From Otatea glauca (taxonomy: Eukaryota; Streptophyta; Magnoliopsida; Poales; Poaceae): a stretch of 64,000 nucleotides of DNA. This document shows positions 57,467 to 64,000 of this stretch, one piece after another (the first letter of the stretch is position 1; each line of letters begins with the position of its first letter). The notes under the pieces were generated by a model. The model had not been told where the DNA came from, ran no database searches, and saw only the letters and a list, made by a program, of their open reading frames with translations. The stretch covers positions 34,720,104 through 34,784,103 of the forward strand of contig CM070725.1 of NCBI GenBank assembly GCA_036346275.1, read 5' to 3'. A program made the position numbers and the translations under genes.

Positions 57467-60400
57467 ATGGCCGTGCTCGCATGGTGATGCCTTCTCCCTT
57501 TGCAACCTCGGTTCCTCGCGATGTGGCGCTGATTTCTTTCTTGGTTGGTTGTTTTTGCTTTGTTTGTAGGGGTTCGGGGGAGGACGGGCAGCTGGGCATG
57601 GACGGGTACGAGGAGAAGGACTGGGCCCACTGCGTCGCCGGCCTGGAGCCGCACGCCGTCTCCGCGGTCGTCGCCGGCAGCCGCAACTCCCTCGCCATCT
57701 GCGACGACGGCCGCGTGCGTTCCTTGGCTCCTTGCTATCCCGCTGCCTCCTTCCCTTTCCTTGCCTCTCTTCTTGCTGAGCCTTTGTTCTTGATCTGATT
57801 GGTTGGGGTTCTCGCTGGCCGGCGGCCGTCCGCAGCTCTTCACGTGGGGGTGGAACCAGCGCGGCACGCTCGGGCACCCTCCGGAGACCAAGACGGAGAG
57901 CTCCCCGGTGCCTGTGGAGGCCCTAGCCCGCGTCAAGATCGTGCAGGTGAGCGCCAGGATTACTGCTTTGGAATGCGGTTTGGGTCTGTGCAGTGCTGAA
58001 CTGCCGATGAAAGCTGTGCCTTTGGGTTTTGGTGCCAGGCGGCGATCGGCGGGTGGCATTGCCTCGCGGTGGACGACAAGGGGCGCGCCTACGCTTGGGG
58101 TAGGGTAACTGGGGCCTTCTTGCGTGCTTTTATGACCGAATTTGGTGGATTAGATGCAATGTGAGTTGATGGTGCAGGGGGCAACGAGTATGGGCAGTGC
58201 GGGGAGGAGCCTGAGAGGAAGGAAGATGGCACAAGGGCGCTCAGGAGGGACATCCCGATCCCGCAGCGGTGCGCTCCCAAGCTCAAAGTTCGGCAAGTGA
58301 GTGGAATTGATTCCTATGATGTGCTAGTTGAGCCAGTTAGAATGTTCTTGGCATTTTAGTCATTTTGGTTTCGTGCATGGTTGTAGGGATTGAGAATCCA
58401 ACAATTTGTGGATTATCTTGTCACATTGGGATATGCTTGTCAACAAAGAAGTACTAGTTAGGTTGTGTGACACATGTAGGATAATTGACATGTTGGAGCT
58501 GTTGCAATGTGATGTCCATATGCAGTGGCGAATCCAGGATAAAAATAGAGAGTGGGCTTAAAAAATTAGGTTAAATTGAGATAAACATGTTAAACAGTTT
58601 GTGTTGTATTCTCATCGGTTCGAGTGCTACTACTTATAGTTCATTATTTGAGAAATACTTGTGCAACATTCGCTTGTTAAACTTTTGGAAATCTATAAAC
58701 AAGTTAATACCAATCAATCAAACAAATTGGCTATTGTCTCTTTCAACCCACTGACATATTTACAATTGATAAAAAAAAATCATGATCAGTGCTTCAATGC
58801 TTTCCTTTCCAATACAAGTTGTATAAATTTTGAATTAAGCGAAAAGGGTAAGTAATTATCATCTACCTTTCATTCATGTTTTAATATTTCTGCATCTGTC
58901 AAAAAGGAAAGCATTGAAGCACCTCTCAAAAATCATATATTAGAAGAGGGGCTCACTTTGTCTATTTGTTGTTATGGTCAGTCCACTCAGTCGGTTAGGC
59001 ACTCGTCAACTCACGCTACGCCACCTTCACAATCTGCTCATCATCACTGCAGTTGGTTGTTCGTTGCCACACACCCGTGCCCTTGCCAGCTCCCCGACAT
59101 TCACTCGATTTCCTCGCCGTGCCCTTACAATCGCCGAGTCCCGATGACGTGTATCAAGTGCCCCCTACTTGATGGGCTACTATATTCTCGCAAAGAAGAG
59201 ATGTCGAGTCACCTCTCTCTCTCTCTCTCCCCCTCTCTAGTCTCTACGTGCATTGAGGGTTCAAGTCCAGTTTTGCAGACAACAAGTAAAGTTACGAATT
59301 GCAAAATTAGGTATTCGACAAGCAGCGGCCCATGAAACCACATGGTCTAAAAAATAGCTCACCACCTAGTAAAGTTTCTTTTTCCTCTAGACGTGCTTAA
59401 GTGCGTGTACATTCGCTACTGTTATGCCAAAAAATGGGCGTCACTGCTAGAGAGGGTACATAGGATCTAGTGACCGGAGGGTGGGTTCGAGCCCAACCGA
59501 GCCCACCCGTTGGATACGCCACTGTCCATATGAATTATTCTCGTTGCAGAATGATGCTACAACTTTTCTGTCTTGCACTTCTGATTTCCATTTGCTAGCT
59601 TCTTGATTTCTGATTCCTTTAATTAATTCTAGGTTGCTGCTGGAGGGACACACTCAGTGGTTTTGACACAAGAAGGTCATGTTTGGACATGGGGGCAACC
59701 ATGGCCTCCGGGCGATATGTATGGTGCCTTATGCTGAAATCTTCAATTCCTTTTGTTGTTTTGTCCTTGTATCTGTTGTTGACCATTGGTCTTTTTTTAG
59801 CACGCAAATATCTACACCCGTACGCGTGCAAGGCCTTGAGAAAGTGAGGGTGATTGCTGTAGGTGCATTCCATAATTTAGCACTACCAGAAGATGGAATT
59901 TTGTGGGCATGGGGTAATAATGAGTATGGTCAACTGGGGACTGGAGATACCCAGCCAAGATCGCAACCGATCCATGTTGAAGGGCTATCTGACCTCTCAT
60001 TGGTGGGTTGCATTGATTTTATTTCTTCTATTTTCTGAGTCAAGTTTGACATGAGTGTGGTGGTTTCTGTGTTATCGGGACATTAAAAGAAGCTTAGTTT
60101 AAGGTTGGTTTGGTGACTAACTCATCTCCAAACTCGGTCAATGAGTTCGGCATGATTTGGCTCACAAGCCACTGATTTTTTAGCACTTCTTGTCCTAATA
60201 ACTGTACATTAATATGTTTGATGTTGTCTACGCAAAGAATTGTATGCTGATTATAGTACGGCCTTTTTAGCACCTTAGTCCTAACCATTGTGCATCAGTA
60301 TGCTTGATGTTGCGTATGCAAAGAATTGTATGCTGACTATAGTCTACCACTATATGCTGATGAATTGATAATTATCTGCACAAAATTTTCCCAATCATGT

Positions 60401-62750
60401 CTTTGTGTCTCAAAATTCCTGTTTCTAATTTATTGTTGCATATTTCACATTTGTTTTCAGGTTGATGTTGCTGCTGGAGGTTGGCATTCAACTGCATTAA
60501 CTAAAGAGGGAGAGGTATTTCCGTCTTTGACTTAAACTGCCTCATCATCTTATAATTATATTTGTTTTCTTTGTCCAAACTCCAAAGTACAAACCACCAG
60601 ATAGCACAATTCTAATGAGCAACAGGCCATTCTTGCACACTCGGAAATTTATGCATGAACGTATTGCCATGTTATAATAGACTCAGGTAATCTGACATGC
60701 TTGCTATTCCTTCAGGTCATGCTCGAAAGATATCCAGATGCGAAAATCCTGCAAAGATTGTTATATTATATGATGAAAGTTAATTAGACTAGGGCTTCAA
60801 AGAATTTCTATGGTTCAAAAACGAGCTACTAACTCAAGTTTGGTGTGAGTTCCATCGAGGCAGCTAATGCCTAGCTTGTTCCCAATTTTCTCTAAAAATA
60901 GTAGGATGGGCATAGAAATATGTATTGATGCAGGATGCCACTGATTGTTATCACTAAAAATAATGATGAAAATAGAAGTATAAGGCACTGCCATGTAGTG
61001 TTGTACTGCATATTAGGGAAGAGAGAGCTGTGAAATAACAGAGAATGAACATAGAGAGGGTACAAGTTGATAAATGAATTTATCAAGTATGGATTGGAAA
61101 CAAACATTGTTATATGAAGGGATAAATAGTTATATATGATGCTATGTATGTATAAAGTCGAAGAAATGAGCAAGTTGACCTGATCCCAAGTTCAAGATTA
61201 TTAAATTGACCAAGAAAAAAAGAATCTTGTTTGTTTTTCAAGATGACGGAATAAATCTCCTGTAACTGTATGATCTCCCATCTATATTTGATTCAAGTGA
61301 AAATGTGTTTTAGTGCATTGTTAAGCATATTCAATTATTTGTTTTTCGGTCTTTGCAGGTTTATGCTTGGGGGAGAGGAGAACATGGGAGGCTTGGGTTT
61401 GGAGATAATAAGAGTAGTCACATGGTACCCTTAAAGGTTCAGCTTCTAGCTGGAGAGGATATTATTCAGGTAATTCAGCTTCGCTGTGCCTGAAATGTTG
61501 ACTTGAGTTGCTTCTTCCTTTCTTATTGCCCAGAAATGGTTGAATAGGGCCTGTTTCCACGTTGAGCACCAGAGCTCATTTGTTTTTCCAAGTTTGCAGG
61601 TATCATGTGGAGGAACCCATTCAGTTGCATTAACTCGTGATGGACGAATGTTTTCTGTAAGTAGAATTTTGTCTGTGTTTTCTTACTATGTACCATGTAA
61701 GTATCTTTTGGAGGTGCGAGCTAGGATAAATGTAGAACTTTCGGTCATTTTGACCATTTTTATTGCTTTTTTTGGTAAATATCACCCATAATTTATTAAA
61801 TGCAAATAGATAAACATCTATTTTAAAGCAATTTTGTTTGGACCAAAGTAAGGGTCGACAAAAACTAGTTATGCACAATCCCTTATCTTGCCAATATTGG
61901 TTTCTAATGTACTCCTTTGTTCTTCAGGGTAGCATGAAACAGCACCTTGTGAAAGCTTGACAAATCACAATTTGATAGGCAATATTGCTGAGCCTCACTA
62001 CGGAACATTTTTTCCCGTGAAAAACATACCCGTAATTATACTATATGGGATATTGAAGATGAACTGGCCATCTTGCGTTATTAATACAAGATTGATGAAG
62101 GTTTTTAAAATTCCAAGGGTTGTAGATGTGATTACTAAACATTATGATGCATGTGACGTGTAGATCTTAAATTTGTCGACTGGAGAGGGGTTGATTTGTC
62201 AATGTCAAATGTATGGATTTCACCTAAGTTTCACTAATTACTCCAGGAGTTCAGGTATTATTGAAGATACTAAAACATTGATGAAAACAAAGTGTCTCGA
62301 TTTTTGAATAATTATTAATTTATTATATCTGGTTGCAAACCCCAATTCATAAGATTAGTTGAAAAGCACTTTGAATTTGTTAGCTCCAAAAGGTCAGATT
62401 GCTGGCAATACAAAATGAACTTTGCTGATAAGTAGTTCTCTGCTTCTGCAGACATTTAAAGTGTAAAATGAGTTTCTGTAACCTGTGGATTTGTTCCTCG
62501 TAATAGCATCATTGATAGTTTTTCAAAGCTTAATTTCTTATATTTTGTGTGTGTGCAGTATGGGAGGGGTGATCATGGCCGTCTAGGCTACGGCAGGAAG
62601 GTCACAACGGGTCACCCAATGGAAGTGCCTATAAACTTGCCTCCGCCCAAAACTAGCACCAGTCCCAACGGGCAATGGCAGGCGAAGTACGTTGCCTGTG
62701 GTGGGCGGCACACCCTGGCCATGGCAACCTGGACTGAGGCACACGATTGA
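57467..62750 (+). CDS. RCC1-family seven-blade beta-propeller protein (UVR8-like fold)
   Basis: Eleven exons: 57467-57483, 57570-57714, 57836-57946, 58039-58099, 58178-58296, 59633-59718, 59801-60002, 60461-60514, 61359-61469, 61600-61656, 62559-62750 (stop TGA). All GT/AG, all phases agree, giving 1155 nt and 384 residues. The first exon is only 17 nt (MAVLA plus part of Trp), chosen because it alone completes AWGSGEDGQLG. Seven RCC1 repeats can be counted by their second motifs: GSRNSLAI, GGWHCLAV, GGTHSVVL, GAFHNLAL, GGWHSTAL, GGTHSVAL, GGRHTLAM. Such propellers serve as guanine-exchange factors (RCC1), UV-B receptor (UVR8) or scaffolds. UVR8's GWRHT tryptophan motifs and C-terminal tail are not seen, so a plain RCC1-repeat protein of unknown partner is the safer call. 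The frame is intact; intron 5 carries a hAT insertion. Confidence 0.92.
58523..59524. mobile_element. Non-autonomous hAT element in RCC1 gene intron 5
   Basis: 1002 bp between perfect 8-bp duplications tccatatg at 58515-58522 and 59525-59532. Inverted ends: cagtggcgaatccagg and (reverse complement) cagtggcgtatccaac. It contains a smaller nested MITE at 58789-58922. Splice sites of the intron are not touched. Confidence 0.85.
58789..58922. mobile_element. Small MITE (134 bp), copy 2, nested in a hAT element
   Basis: Near-perfect inverted ends gtgcttcaatgctttcct and their mirror at 58905-58922. Same size and interior words (gggtaagtaatt, gttttaatatttctg) as the copy at 24564-24696. No TSD is evident. 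Confidence 0.55.
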
Positions 62751-63183
62751 TCACATTTTTGCTGGGTGCTGCGCTTCCTGATCTGTGCAATTCCGGAGCT
62801 GATACGGCTCAGTGTTGGTAGAACAAGCATAAGCTATGTCCAAAGGCATGGTAACTGCAATGTACGATTTGAAAGAACAATAACGAAAAATAAGAAACTG
62901 GAACTAATGCAAAGATAAAGAATGGGCCTCTTCTTTGATGGTTGTGTGTTGAGATGTGTTGCCTGCTGTCTCTGAATGAAGTGCGTTTGAGGCTTTCAGC
63001 GGATGTTTTGATTAATAAAATTGTGCTGAGTTTTCTCTATTGCTGTTTTCTTCTTTGGCTTTCAGCCATTTGGTTCAGCTTAAAATGGAGGGGAAGAACT
63101 GTGTGTCCATGCAATCCATCAGGTAAAAAGAGATCCACCACAATATTGAAGGCCAAAGAAATTGGCACTTGCATGTTTAGTAG
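62751..63183 (+). other. 3' UTR and flank of the RCC1 gene
   Basis: Follows the stop codon directly. A candidate polyadenylation signal AATAAA lies at 63014-63019, about 265 bp past the stop. No other gene. Confidence 0.5.
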
Positions 63184-64000
63184 TAGGGATGAAAACGGAA
63201 CTGAAACGGTCGGTAAATGATCGTTCCGTTTTCACATCTTTTACCGCTAATGGAAATGGAATCGAAAATCTCGGAAACGAATACGAAAATGAATAATGAT
63301 CGAAACGGATGCGGAACGGATACGGAAATGAAAATGAAAAATTCCGCAAGAACGTAATACATGATCACAATATATATGATCACAAAAACAATGTAACTCA
63401 TTCTATCACAAAGGTGGATACAAGAACAATGTTATGTTCACGGTATCACTAGAAAGTTTTTTCTCAGGTTTGTCAGTTGAAGGCTCGCTATTTGTCCTCC
63501 AGATCAAACCATCATATCCTTCTTCATATCATTATCATCGACATCCTCTTGCTCCTCCAACTATAAAAATGTAATGCCCTAAAATTTGTATATTATTGTT
63601 CAATGTTCATTTATGATTTTCTGAGATTTATTCTGGATTTTCTAGAGTTTATAAATGCTATTTTACTATTTTTAGATTTCTATAATTAATTTATTCATGA
63701 AAAATGAAGCCAAAAATATGCTAGAAATAATTTTCCTAGGTTCAAAATGTTTCAAAGTATTTTTGAGATTTTTTTTGGAATTTTTGAACTCTATTTGGTA
63801 TTTTTATAAAGCCATTTGTATTTTTGAAATTATTTTAATTCGAAAATAAATGTAAATTCTCCCTTCTTCTTTTTGGGCCACATGGGCTAAGTTTCCGACG
63901 AAATTTCCGATTTTGCTTATACGAAATTTCCGATTCTGTTTCCGATTCCGACGGAAATAGCTCTCCCGTTTCCGTTTCCGACAAAAAAATTCCGTTTCCG
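63184..64000. mobile_element. Ac/Ds-like hAT element, cut by window edge
   Basis: The left terminus tagggatgaaaacgg is that of the Ac/Ds family, followed by gaaacggtcggtaaatgatc, very like the Ac subterminal start. From 63250 come many cggaaa/gaaacg words, and the last 120 bases repeat tttccga/ccgtttcc in the opposite sense, as expected near the right end. The right terminus lies just beyond 64000. The predicted 8-bp duplication is tttagtag (63176-63183). No transposase within the visible 817 bp, so it looks like a Ds-type derivative. Confidence 0.75.

Noticed and set aside
57308..58108. Several minus- and plus-strand ORFs over the RCC1 first exons
   Set aside because: They are shadows of the GC-rich RCC1 exons and introns in other frames; the spliced plus-strand frame explains the region fully.
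57467..62750. Naming the RCC1 gene UVR8
   Set aside because: The fold is right, but the GWRHT tryptophan motifs and the C-terminal VP tail of UVR8 are not seen, so only an RCC1-family call is justified.
1..64000. tRNA genes, rRNA genes, CRISPR arrays or bacterial-type operons
   Set aside because: None was recognised on either strand; the content is plant nuclear.

Overview
The window reads as nuclear DNA of a grass (Poaceae; Panicoideae is my guess). Evidence is GC-rich first exons with AT-rich introns, canonical GT/AG introns, and grass-type transposons in every gap between genes. I see no bacterial operons, rRNA, tRNA or CRISPR. Only two host genes are clear. A BAH/Agenet (Tudor-like) chromatin-reader gene lies on the minus strand at 5182-11845 in seven exons; it seems to carry a frameshift in exon 1 and a damaged splice donor after exon 2. 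A complete RCC1 seven-blade beta-propeller gene lies on the plus strand at 57467-62750 in eleven exons, with an open 384-codon frame. A short class II trehalose-6-phosphate synthase fragment lies at 3421-4056.

The rest is mobile DNA, much of it with target-site duplications (TSDs) I could find by eye. Left to right: a truncated Copia element (1-2594); two hAT insertions in introns of the Agenet gene (7712-8592 with TSD catagaag; 9254-10639 with TSD cttccaat); a PIF/Harbinger element with a Myb-like gene and a transposase (12110-18768, TSD TTA); Helitron-like repeats (21800-22722, third copy 54935-55304); a sister of the second hAT element (22844-24299); a MULE-like element (24867-25846); hAT and CACTA remnants (26746-29976); a full-length Mutator-like element with about 300-bp TIRs (31468-40259); a tandem array of small Copia-type LTR units (40802-43871); a Ty3/Gypsy-derived inverted duplication (44235-50485); another hAT (52783-54507, TSD gtgacgat); a hAT in an RCC1 intron (58523-59524, TSD tccatatg); and the start of an Ac/Ds-like element running off the right edge (63184-64000).

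The most unusual content is the pair of unrelated transposons that each carry a plant mobile domain (PMD) gene. The class II MULE at 31468-40259 carries a transposase, a multi-exon PMD gene and a third gene I cannot identify. The class I Gypsy-derived structure at 44235-50485 carries two convergent PMD gene copies flanking a scrap of Gypsy integrase. Both are decayed by in-frame stops, but their exon layout is still readable. All exon boundaries and TSDs were read by eye from the sequence; family names come from motif recognition, with no database search.
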